Position numbers and translations under genes: made by a program. Under the pieces are notes generated by a model that was given only the letters and a program-made list of their open reading frames with translations, did no database searches and was not told the DNA's origin. Shown here one piece after another: positions 53,386 to 60,112 of a DNA stretch of 64,000 nucleotides (its first letter is position 1; the number at the start of each line of letters is the position of its first letter). Source of the DNA: Neisseria dentiae (GTDB taxonomy: Bacteria > Pseudomonadota > Gammaproteobacteria > Burkholderiales > Neisseriaceae); NCBI RefSeq assembly GCF_024580525.1, contig NZ_JANIKQ010000012.1, forward strand, positions 1-64,000. The letters run 5' to 3'.

Positions 53386-54024
53386 GTGGAAGCAAAGACT
53401 ATCGGAGAAAGAATCCGAAAAATGCGAAAAGAGAGGAATTTGACTCAGCAAGATTTGGCAAGAAGGCTGAAAGATGTATCACATGTTGCCATTTCCCAAT
53501 GGGAGTCAAATACAACAAAACCAAATGCAGAGAATCTATATGAGCTGTCAACCTTGTTTGGTTGTGATTTTGGGTGGTTGTTAAAAGGTGGAGATGGGGA
53601 GGCTACGAATGCCAAGCTAATTCCAAATATTTCTGCTGTACAGATTCCTATCTTGCGTTATGAAGATATACGAGAATTTGATGTAGCTCATCCTTTTATA
53701 CAAATAACAGGAGAGTACATCATGACTGATATTCAAAGTTCAGCTTCCACCTTTGCTCTGAAACTGAAAGGTGATTCAATGAAACCTGCATTTTCAGACG
53801 GGGATATGATTATTATCGATCCTTTGGAAAAACCTGAGCCGGGAGAATTTGTACTGGCACAAGTTGATAAAGATATTCTGTTTAGAAAGTACAGAATTGA
53901 TAATCTTGATAAATTCAGCCTTCAACCACTTAATTCCGATTATCCAGTGATTTCTTCAAGCGAAGCCAAAATCAAAATTATCGGTACGTTAGTTGAACAT
54001 AGAATTTACCGAAGGAAGCGCTAA
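53386..54024 (+). CDS. CI-like repressor with S24 peptidase domain
   Basis: The 212-residue protein (GTG start 53386) has an XRE helix-turn-helix (RNLTQQDLARRLKDVSHVAI). Its C-terminal S24/LexA-like domain has the catalytic serine in LKGDSMKPAFSDGDM and a later lysine near FRKYRI. Such repressors self-cleave on RecA activation, so DNA damage may trigger the element. A single uptake sequence encodes FSDGD at the conserved loop. The target sites are the TTAAG-N4-CTTAA operators. Confidence 0.93.
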   Translation: MEAKTIGERIRKMRKERNLTQQDLARRLKDVSHVAISQWESNTTKPNAENLYELSTLFGCDFGWLLKGGDGEATNAKLIPNISAVQIPILRYEDIREFDVAHPFIQITGEYIMTDIQSSASTFALKLKGDSMKPAFSDGDMIIIDPLEKPEPGEFVLAQVDKDILFRKYRIDNLDKFSLQPLNSDYPVISSSEAKIKIIGTLVEHRIYRRKR

Positions 54025-54031
54025 CAAATGA

Positions 54032-54056
54032 AGGCCGTCTGAATTCAGACGGCCTT
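54032..54056. terminator. DUS palindrome terminator after the repressor gene
   Basis: AAGGCCGTCTGAATTCAGAC and the rest of the complement form a tight palindrome right after the repressor stop. Confidence 0.8.
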
Positions 54057-54243
54057 ACTCTATGGGCACTATTGTCGAGGATGTCTCACACCCAAAATGC
54101 GAACCAATTAATCTGCATTTTTGACCTACTTCATCAGTCGGACACGGACGGCTTCTCTATGGGGTTACCCCAATACAAAAATAATTTATACCATTAAATA
54201 TCAAAATGTTAAGTCTTAATTTTAATTAAACTTAAAATAATAC

Positions 54244-54272
54244 TTGCGCTTGTATTTAAGTTATCTTAAAAT
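54244..54272 (+). promoter_or_regulatory. Rightward promoter with a fourth repressor operator
   Basis: TTGCGC (54244-54249) and TAAAAT (54267-54272) are 17 bases apart. Between and over the -10 lies TTAAGTTATCTTAA (54256-54269), the same operator symmetry as near the repressor gene 900 bp away. Repressor binding would block RNA polymerase. It is likely the main promoter for the right-hand genes, including traL, traM, xis and int. Confidence 0.72.
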
Positions 54273-54876
54273 TCAAGACATGGGGGATTTGCTAGCGATT
54301 CAATTGCCCTGAAAATACAGAAAAGTTCTTTAACAATCAGAAACCGTAGCAACCGGCCTTCGGAGTTGTATCCGCTCTTTCGACATAAAATGCAGGCTTC
54401 GCTCAGATTGGAAACAACAGGCGTAGAAAAGGTTTCGAGCCTTTGGGTAAATCGCACAAACGGTTGCGGGCGGCATTCGGCACGCCCAAAAAGAAAAGCC
54501 GCGCATCCGGGTAGCGCAAAAAGCGTCCGGTAACAGGCGGCTGTCGAACGTATTGACAATCGGGGCGTATCCCCGATGCAGGAGCGATAATCTACGGACA
54601 AGCTCCAAACTACATACTGACTTTTTGAGACTGCCTCTTGGCGGGCAGATTCAGGGCTTCAAAGCCCTTTCGTATGCCGGTGATGGCACACTTTAAATAA
54701 GACGGTCTCGCACACCGTCTTTGGTCTGTACCCAGACCCAAACCCGTTTTTAAAGCGGGTTTCAGTATGGGTATCGTCATTGTACACCGATTCAGCGATA
54801 TAAATAACGAAAGTTACTTTTTGAATGCTTTATCGGATTCTTTGTGTGGTAATCAAGGTGTTTTAAGGAGTAAAAC
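54273..54876 (+). ncRNA. Long structured untranslated leader with boxA-like element
   Basis: About 600 bases after the operator-promoter carry no plausible gene. GTTCTTTAACAAT (54325-54337) resembles the rrn boxA (10 of 12 positions of TGCTCTTTAACA). Several hairpins follow: TCGGGG/CCCCGA (about 54561), AGGGCTT/AAGCCCT, AGACGGT/ACCGTCT, and AACCCG/CGGGTT near 54740-54762. It may be an antitermination-dependent leader or a stable RNA. Inference from motif and structure only. Confidence 0.5.
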
Positions 54877-55263
54877 ATGGAAACCAAATATTTTGTTGGA
54901 CACGACGGTAATCCGCGCGGATTGTTCGAAAGTATGGTTGAGGCCGAACGCTACATCCTGCTGGAGCAGGGTTGAACGGACGAGGAAATCGCGGAAAATT
55001 GGGCGTTTGTGAAAAACGAAAGCCGTAAATACGGTGGCGCCCCGTTTTCAACAAACGGACGTGAATCTTTGTTTTTCATCACGGAATTGAAAATTTCAGA
55101 CGGCGTTTTGGTAGAAGTGGACGGGATGCCGTTCGATGATTTCATCGAGAGTATCAGTGCAGAGCGTGGTACGGAAGAGTTTGCGGAAACGAAACGGCGT
55201 ATGGTTAGATATTATTTATTACAAGGCCGTCTGAGAAACTCAGAAACTGTGTCAGGGGAATAA
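54877..55263 (+). pseudogene. Small acidic protein gene interrupted by an in-frame TGA
   Basis: ATG 54877 with AAGGAG upstream begins METKYFVGHDGNPRGLF. After 32 codons a TGA (54973-54975) interrupts, then the same frame continues TDEEIAENWAFVKNESRKYG to the stop at 55261-55263. The context EQG-stop-TDEEIAENW suggests a tryptophan codon mutated to TGA. The distal part may be expressed from a GTG at 55009. No family recognised. Sequencing error or true nonsense cannot be separated here. Confidence 0.6.
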
Positions 55264-55264
55264 T

Positions 55265-55654
55265 ATGAGTTTTGTTTATCGGTATTTCAAAGATGATTAT
55301 GGTCTTGATACCACAATTGGAATTATAGTGTTTGTCTCTTGCTGTATTGCTTTATTCATAGCCGGCATTACTTTTATGCTGTCTGATAACTATGAATATA
55401 GTTCGTTGAGACGTAAATTTGCATATACCTTCGTTTGGTTGGTATTGCTTTCATTATTATTTTCTTCTTATTTGAATTCCGGCACCCGAAATATAAGCTT
55501 ATATGGCACGGACAGACAAAAAGCAACGATAAAACGATGCGTTGAAAATCAAGGATATGCACACTCAGTAACGCTTGATGATATCTATTATGTCATGTAT
55601 ACCTGCCGATCTGACGAAGACAACCAAAGGTTAAGAGACAGCATTTTCAAATAG
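55265..55654 (+). CDS. Membrane protein, unknown
   Basis: A 129-residue AT-rich gene product with two membrane helices (IGIIVFVSCCIALFIAGITF and FVWLVLLSLLFSSYL) and a soluble C-terminal half with two cysteines. It starts immediately after the interrupted gene. No family recognised. Confidence 0.6.
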   Translation: MSFVYRYFKDDYGLDTTIGIIVFVSCCIALFIAGITFMLSDNYEYSSLRRKFAYTFVWLVLLSLLFSSYLNSGTRNISLYGTDRQKATIKRCVENQGYAHSVTLDDIYYVMYTCRSDEDNQRLRDSIFK

Positions 55655-55689
55655 GTTTTAAAATTGTTGGTTGTGAAGGAGTGGAAAAA

Positions 55690-56004
55690 ATGAATTGTAA
55701 AATTGGTAATTCGGTTTTGGCTGTTTGTATTTTCGTTGGACTGTTATCGTTGTCTGTCCAATTGTTTTCTACCTACCAAACCTCGAAAAAATATGAAGTA
55801 AGACAAGAGATGCTAACAAAAATAGACGTAAAGAAAAATGACATTGCGCTTGGAGTTGCCAAGGTTAATGCACTTCAAACCACGATAAACTGTCTGCTGT
55901 ACAAAAATCAGAAGCTGCAAGAACGGAACAGTACAATAGCCGTCGGCACAACAACCCATAGCTCCACCATGCCCGACTGCAAAAAATATATGAATACCGT
56001 CTAA
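55690..56004 (+). CDS. Single-pass membrane protein with coiled coil, unknown
   Basis: A 104-residue protein with one N-terminal membrane segment (SVLAVCIFVGLLSLSVQLF) and a helical outer part. ATG 55690 follows AAGGA by nine bases; the GTG at 55681 is too close. The topology resembles phage Rz-like or conjugation-associated small proteins. No family recognised. Confidence 0.55.
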   Translation: MNCKIGNSVLAVCIFVGLLSLSVQLFSTYQTSKKYEVRQEMLTKIDVKKNDIALGVAKVNALQTTINCLLYKNQKLQERNSTIAVGTTTHSSTMPDCKKYMNTV

Positions 56005-56394
56005 AAATTTCATTCAGCCTGCTTGATGCAGGCATTTTTTATCGAACGGCAGTCCGGGCCGTGTTTTCCGGTCGTTAATACAGGAGATGCTTATGATTTA
56101 GAGCAAAAACTATCGCGAACGAACCTTAACGGCAGGCTGGGGCTGATTCCCGTTCGGCAGGGATGATGCAGCAAGCGGCTCGGGTGTGGCCTGCCGTTAT
56201 GTTTTTTAGCACACCGCAGTTCGCCTTGGCACGGCGTTAACGCACTCAATCAGGCCATTTCGGATTCGACCTGCTCCGGCCGAAAAGGTGGTAGGAAGAC
56301 GCTTACAGACCTTGCGACACGGTTCGGGCGGGTGGAATGCCTGCATAACTTCATATAAATATAAGGAAATGGGAATAACTAGGAGGTAATTGAA
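56005..56394. other. Non-coding region with terminator, two-codon frame and hairpins
   Basis: A terminator (GCCTGC/GCAGGC, 56017-56041) is followed by AGGAGATGCTT and a start that gives only ATG ATT TAG (56094-56102). Next comes a structured region: AACGGCAGG (about 56130) is complementary to CCTGCCGTT (56191-56199), followed by TTTTTT. I see no gene in the rest. It may be a leader or the decayed start of a lost gene. Confidence 0.4.
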
Positions 56395-56577
56395 ATGAAA
56401 AAAGCAATATTGTCTCGGCTAGAGAAAATAGAATTCACTTGGATCGGCTTGATAGAGCTTGTATTTAAATCCATATATGTTGTACTAGGAATTGCTTGTG
56501 CAGTTTATCTGTTCGTCGAAATGAAACCTGTGATAGATAAGCTCGTGGATTCTCTTTTCTATCTGTTGTTTAATTAA
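56395..56577 (+). CDS. Small single-pass membrane protein, unknown
   Basis: The 60-residue protein has one membrane helix (SIYVVLGIACAVYLFVEM). AGGAGG lies a few bases before ATG 56395, an excellent ribosome site. Unknown family. A paired uptake-sequence terminator follows. Confidence 0.6.
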   Translation: MKKAILSRLEKIEFTWIGLIELVFKSIYVVLGIACAVYLFVEMKPVIDKLVDSLFYLLFN

Positions 56578-56592
56578 ATTCCGCTATCCGCC

Positions 56593-56632
56593 AAGGCCGT
56601 CTGAAAAACAAGATTTTCAGACGGCCTTTTTA
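56593..56632. terminator. DUS inverted-repeat terminator
   Basis: AAGGCCGTCTGAAAA and TTTTCAGACGGCCTT with a six-base loop and T run. Confidence 0.8.
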
Positions 56633-56659
56633 TCCACCAACTTTAAAAGGAGAGCCATC

Positions 56660-56842
56660 ATGCTCAATACCCACGCCCGCAAACCCGTGCCGGTATCTGT
56701 TATCGGCACCTACGATTCGCTCGAAGCAGCATCACGGCAGGTTGACCTGTTTATGCTCAAACAAGACCCTGATGCCTGTGCCAATATCGTGCCGTCTGAA
56801 AACGGCAAAGGCTTTACCGTTCAGGCGGTCAAATGGCAATAA
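56660..56842 (+). CDS. Small soluble protein, unknown
   Basis: The 60-residue protein (VPVSVIGTYDSLEAASRQVD) is soluble and probably alpha-beta. AAAGGAGAGCC precedes ATG 56660. No family recognised. It precedes the TrbM-like gene. Confidence 0.6.
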   Translation: MLNTHARKPVPVSVIGTYDSLEAASRQVDLFMLKQDPDACANIVPSENGKGFTVQAVKWQ

Positions 56843-56982
56843 AAAACCGCTTCCTTGCGAAAGCGGCCTTGGGGGAGACGGGTAATCTCATAGAGGTGTG
56901 CAGATTATCCCCGTTTCCCGCGATGATTGCAATATCTTCCACCATGCGCCCTTCGGGGCGTATTTGCATAAGGAAATACAGT

Positions 56983-57516
56983 ATGAAGCGTTTTTTAGCA
57001 GTTTCCGCCGTATCGGCGGCTTTTTTAATGTCCGCCGCCGCTCACGCTGATGATGTACTCACCGGCGATGCCAAGCTGGCCTGCGAGGCGACGTTGTGCC
57101 TCAGCAGCGGCGACCGGCCGTCTGAATGTAATGAATCGATTAAGCGTTACTTTTCGATTAAGCACAAACGCCCGCACAAAACCTTGCAGGCACGCAAAGA
57201 TTTTCTGAACCTCTGCCCGTCGAGCAAAGAGGAAGGGATGCCGAAGCTGGTGGATGCGCTGGTTAACGGTGCCGGCCGCTGCGATGCGGCCGAATTGAAC
57301 CGTGTGATGACCCGCACCTATATCAAAAAAGTCCGTAAACACCGCTCGAACAAAGCAGGCGGCAGCTACACCGTCGAAGTGCCGGTGCGCTATGTCCGCA
57401 ATGCAAAACCCGGCTACTGCCAAGCCTATTTCGATCATGAATGGACGACTGCCGGCGATAAGGTGCAGTTTGTCGGCGTGGAGAAAGAAGGCGGCCGCTG
57501 GGTTGATGTGAAATAG
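56983..57516 (+). CDS. trbM: TrbM-like conjugal transfer protein
   Basis: The 177-residue exported protein starts at ATG 56983 with a signal peptide (FLAVSAVSAAFLMSAAAHA). The TrbM motifs TLCLSSGDRPSECNES and RKDFLNLCPSS are clear, with conserved cysteines. TrbM is encoded in IncP transfer regions; its exact role is unresolved. AAGGAAAT upstream. Its presence in addition to a virB-type system is a mark of hybrid origin. Confidence 0.87.
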   Translation: MKRFLAVSAVSAAFLMSAAAHADDVLTGDAKLACEATLCLSSGDRPSECNESIKRYFSIKHKRPHKTLQARKDFLNLCPSSKEEGMPKLVDALVNGAGRCDAAELNRVMTRTYIKKVRKHRSNKAGGSYTVEVPVRYVRNAKPGYCQAYFDHEWTTAGDKVQFVGVEKEGGRWVDVK

Positions 57517-57683
57517 TTTCACTCCTGCTCCGGTCATTCCTCCACCATTCCCAACCGGAGCTGTTTTACGGCGGAGCATCTGCTCCGCCGCTTTTTACAG
57601 ACCAAAGGCCGTCTGAAAATGCGGATTTTGGTGTGTGATGAGCTTATGGCCAACGGCCGTTTTTTTTGAAAAAGGAAATAAAA

Positions 57684-58457
57684 ATGAAAGAAGCGCACTT
57701 AGTAGTCCAGGGTAAAGGTGGTGTAGGCAAATCGTTTAGCGCAATGATTGTTGCCAACTATATGAAAGAAGCCGCCGCCGAGGCGGTGCCCGTGCATTGC
57801 TATGACACCGACCCGGTAAACCGGACTTTCAGCCGGCATAAAATTTTGAATGCGGATGTGATCAATATTATGACCGAACACAATACCATTGATTCTGCCC
57901 GTTTTGACCGGTTGATTGAGGAATTGGTAGAAAAAGACGGCATCGGTATTGTCGATAACGGTGCCGCTACATTTGTGCCGCTTATGGCATATATGACAGA
58001 AAACCGTGTGCCGGAACTTCTGCAAGAATCCGGCGTAAGGTTGATTCTTCATGTGCTGATGAACGGGGGACAGGCTTTTTTTGACTGTGCCGACGGATTA
58101 GAGAAAGTATTGGCCAGTATGCCGGCAGAAGTAGTGGTTTGGCTGAACGACCACAACGGGAAGGTGGAATACAAAGGAAAACAGTTTACTGATTTTCAGG
58201 TGTACAAAAACCACCGAGACCGCATCATCGGTATCATTCATATTGAAAACCGCAATCCCGACACCTACGGCAAAGACCTTGAAAATATGACTTCTTTGAG
58301 CCTGACGTTAAGTGAGGCGATTGAATCAGACGCATTTACCCTAATGCCCCGACAACGGTTAAAAAATATTAAGCGCGACTTGTTCTCCCAGCTGGAGAAA
58401 CTGCCTATTTGGGTAAACACACCGTCTGAAAAGAGCAAGGGCAAAGTCGATGAATAA
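57684..58457 (+). CDS. traL: TraL-like ParA-family ATPase
   Basis: The 257-residue protein starts MKEAHLVVQGKGGVGKS with a deviant Walker A (residues 10-17). CYDTDPVNRTF and IVDNGAATFVPL are closely similar to RP4 TraL. TraL is an IncP transfer protein of the ParA/MinD fold, perhaps positioning the relaxosome or the channel. The C-terminal LMPRQRLKNIKRDLFSQL also resembles RP4 TraL. Its stop overlaps the traM-like start. Confidence 0.88.
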   Translation: MKEAHLVVQGKGGVGKSFSAMIVANYMKEAAAEAVPVHCYDTDPVNRTFSRHKILNADVINIMTEHNTIDSARFDRLIEELVEKDGIGIVDNGAATFVPLMAYMTENRVPELLQESGVRLILHVLMNGGQAFFDCADGLEKVLASMPAEVVVWLNDHNGKVEYKGKQFTDFQVYKNHRDRIIGIIHIENRNPDTYGKDLENMTSLSLTLSEAIESDAFTLMPRQRLKNIKRDLFSQLEKLPIWVNTPSEKSKGKVDE

Positions 58458-58875
58458 TGATGCAGACAATATCATCGCGGAAGTATTCCGCCTGACGGGA
58501 ACCCGTATCACACGGGACGATCCCGTTTTGGCGGTGCTCGTGATACAGCGGCAGTCTTTGGACGAGTTTGCCGGGCACTTAGCTATATCGCACGAAGCGT
58601 TTCTGACACAGCTTGCCGCCCACGAGCAAAACATAACCGAAGCGGCTGCCAAACTGGAAACCTACCGCGAACAGTTACTGACCGAACTGTCGCAACACGC
58701 AAGCAATGAAATCGAAGCGGCGGAACCGAAGATTTATGCGGCGGTGTCCGCCCGCGTCATGAAAGATGTGGAAGCCTCTAACGAGCGGCTGGTAGGCCGT
58801 CTGAAAAAGCTGCTGGCAATTGCATTCGCCGTGGCTTTGGTGTTGATGATGCTGTTCGTTTTATTAGTAACTTGA
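58450..58875 (+). CDS. traM: TraM-like protein
   Basis: The 141-residue protein has a soluble helical region and a C-terminal membrane anchor (AIAFAVALVLMMLFVLLVT). IncP plasmids encode a TraM of similar size and topology right after TraL, and here the two genes overlap by 8 bases. Function is poorly known. Assigned mainly by neighbour and topology. Confidence 0.75.
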   Translation: MNNDADNIIAEVFRLTGTRITRDDPVLAVLVIQRQSLDEFAGHLAISHEAFLTQLAAHEQNITEAAAKLETYREQLLTELSQHASNEIEAAEPKIYAAVSARVMKDVEASNERLVGRLKKLLAIAFAVALVLMMLFVLLVT

Positions 58876-58885
58876 GGGGTTCCTT

Positions 58886-59038
58886 ATGGAATTATTTCTC
58901 AGACGGTTGTGGTTGGTTTTATCCTCAATTCTGGTCAGTTATTTTGTTGTAGAAAGCCTTTCTAATAATGACGAGGTAATGCTGACTTTGGCACTTGTCT
59001 TTGGTAGCTGCATTACTTTGTCAGCGCTTTTGGAGTGA
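58886..59038 (+). CDS. Small two-pass membrane protein, unknown
   Basis: The 50-residue product starts MELFLRRLWLVLSSILVSYF and has two hydrophobic stretches. A weak GAGGGG precedes ATG 58886. It is spaced 10 bases after traM and before another membrane protein gene, so probably co-transcribed. No family recognised. Confidence 0.5.
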   Translation: MELFLRRLWLVLSSILVSYFVVESLSNNDEVMLTLALVFGSCITLSALLE

Positions 59039-59064
59039 TTGGCTTAAATTATAGGAGGATAGTC

Positions 59065-59526
59065 ATGGAAGAATTAAGAAAAAAATTTTATTTTTTTTGC
59101 AAAGGTATTTTATATTTGATTAAAGGCTTGCCATCTTTAATAAAAATTTTTCTCATTGGTACTCAATATTTTATATTCATGTCGATTAAACTGACTTTGT
59201 CTTTTTGTTTTCCTTTGTTTTTTCTAAAACAGGAAAAATCGGAAGAAGCGGAAAATGATAAAGTAACGAACCATGACTATAAATATGTGGGTAATGATGA
59301 ATTTGATATCCCTCTTTTTATTTTTGGTTTTCTTCTATTTTCTTTTCAATCTGGGGCATTAATTTCCAGCTTTGCATTTGTGTTATGTGGCAAAAATATT
59401 TCAAATGATGATTCGATCTTCATGATTTTATCACTTTCGATTACTGTCCATTATTTATTGTTTTTAATTCATTGGTTTGTCAAATCAATGATAACAATAG
59501 GAAAAAAACAAGGAGGATTATGCTGA
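59065..59526 (+). CDS. Polytopic membrane protein, AT-rich, unknown
   Basis: A 153-residue protein with three or four hydrophobic regions (LSFCFPLFFL, LFIFGFLLFSFQSGALI, FMILSLSITVHYLLFLI). AGGAGG precedes ATG 59065. Strikingly AT-rich compared with traL and int. It could be an entry-exclusion or immunity-type membrane protein; nothing specific supports this. It overlaps the next start slightly. Confidence 0.6.
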   Translation: MEELRKKFYFFCKGILYLIKGLPSLIKIFLIGTQYFIFMSIKLTLSFCFPLFFLKQEKSEEAENDKVTNHDYKYVGNDEFDIPLFIFGFLLFSFQSGALISSFAFVLCGKNISNDDSIFMILSLSITVHYLLFLIHWFVKSMITIGKKQGGLC

Positions 59527-59786
59527 TTGAAGCTGCCCCCGTTGTCCGCACGGCTAAAATAGCTCCGGGATATACCCCGCCGGAAACCGGCTACCCCCAT
59601 TACCGGCTGATTCCGGTGCAGACAGAAGCAGGCAAATACCATTGCCTGCTTTTTTACGTTTCCGCCAAAGACTATTTGATACTGGAGCCGAAAATCAAAC
59701 GGCACCTGGCTGTCAAAAAGTTGGCGGAGTTTCTGAAAACCGCCACCTTTCCTGTGTACGAAGTAACTTATGGAGAGCCGCGATGA
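59520..59786 (+). CDS. Unknown protein upstream of excisionase
   Basis: An 88-residue soluble protein (GYPHYRLIPVQTEAGKYHCL, AKDYLILEPKIKRHLAV) from ATG 59520 with AAGGAGG upstream. It overlaps the membrane protein before it and the excisionase after it by a few bases, indicating a tightly coupled operon. No family recognised. Confidence 0.6.
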   Translation: MLIEAAPVVRTAKIAPGYTPPETGYPHYRLIPVQTEAGKYHCLLFYVSAKDYLILEPKIKRHLAVKKLAEFLKTATFPVYEVTYGEPR

Positions 59787-60112
59787 GCACATACGATGTT
59801 GAAGAGGCTGCCGAGTATTGCAAATGCCATCCCGAAACGATACGGGAGCATATCCGCGAAGGCCGTCTGAACGCCTCAAAACCGGGGCGAAAATATTGCA
59901 TAACGCAGTCTGCCCTTGACGCATTCTTGTCCGAACAAGAAAATGCACAGTTGCAGACTTCGCTCAAAAGCAGGAGTGAAGAAAAATGCCGATTTACAAA
60001 CGAAACAATGGCATATGGTACGTTGACATCACAACGGCAGGTGGCCGCAGAATTAGACAATCTGCTGGCACCAAAATCAGGGAAGAAGCCCAAAAGCTGC
60101 ATGACAAACTAG
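59783..60112 (+). CDS. xis: Excisionase-like HTH protein
   Basis: The 109-residue protein has a MerR-like helix-turn-helix N-terminus (YDVEEAAEYCKCHPETIREH) with the wing ASKPGRKYCITQSAL, as in excisionases. The gene overlaps the integrase gene by 127 bases in another frame, a common coupling of xis and int. It would direct the integrase toward excision. The C-terminal half is basic and poorly conserved. Confidence 0.82.
   Translation: MSTYDVEEAAEYCKCHPETIREHIREGRLNASKPGRKYCITQSALDAFLSEQENAQLQTSLKSRSEEKCRFTNETMAYGTLTSQRQVAAELDNLLAPKSGKKPKSCMTN

Noticed and set aside
54266..54601. Antisense frames of 92 and 111 residues in the leader region
   Set aside because: Two overlapping frames of Arg/Cys-rich composition, no start signals; better explained as structured non-coding DNA.
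54973..54975. TGA as a selenocysteine codon
   Set aside because: No selenoprotein family, no convincing stem-loop right after the TGA, and no selenium genes in view; a nonsense change is simpler.
54767..55012. 81-residue frame overlapping the leader and the interrupted gene
   Set aside because: It has no ribosome site and overlaps a frame with a much better start (ATG 54877 after AAGGAG).
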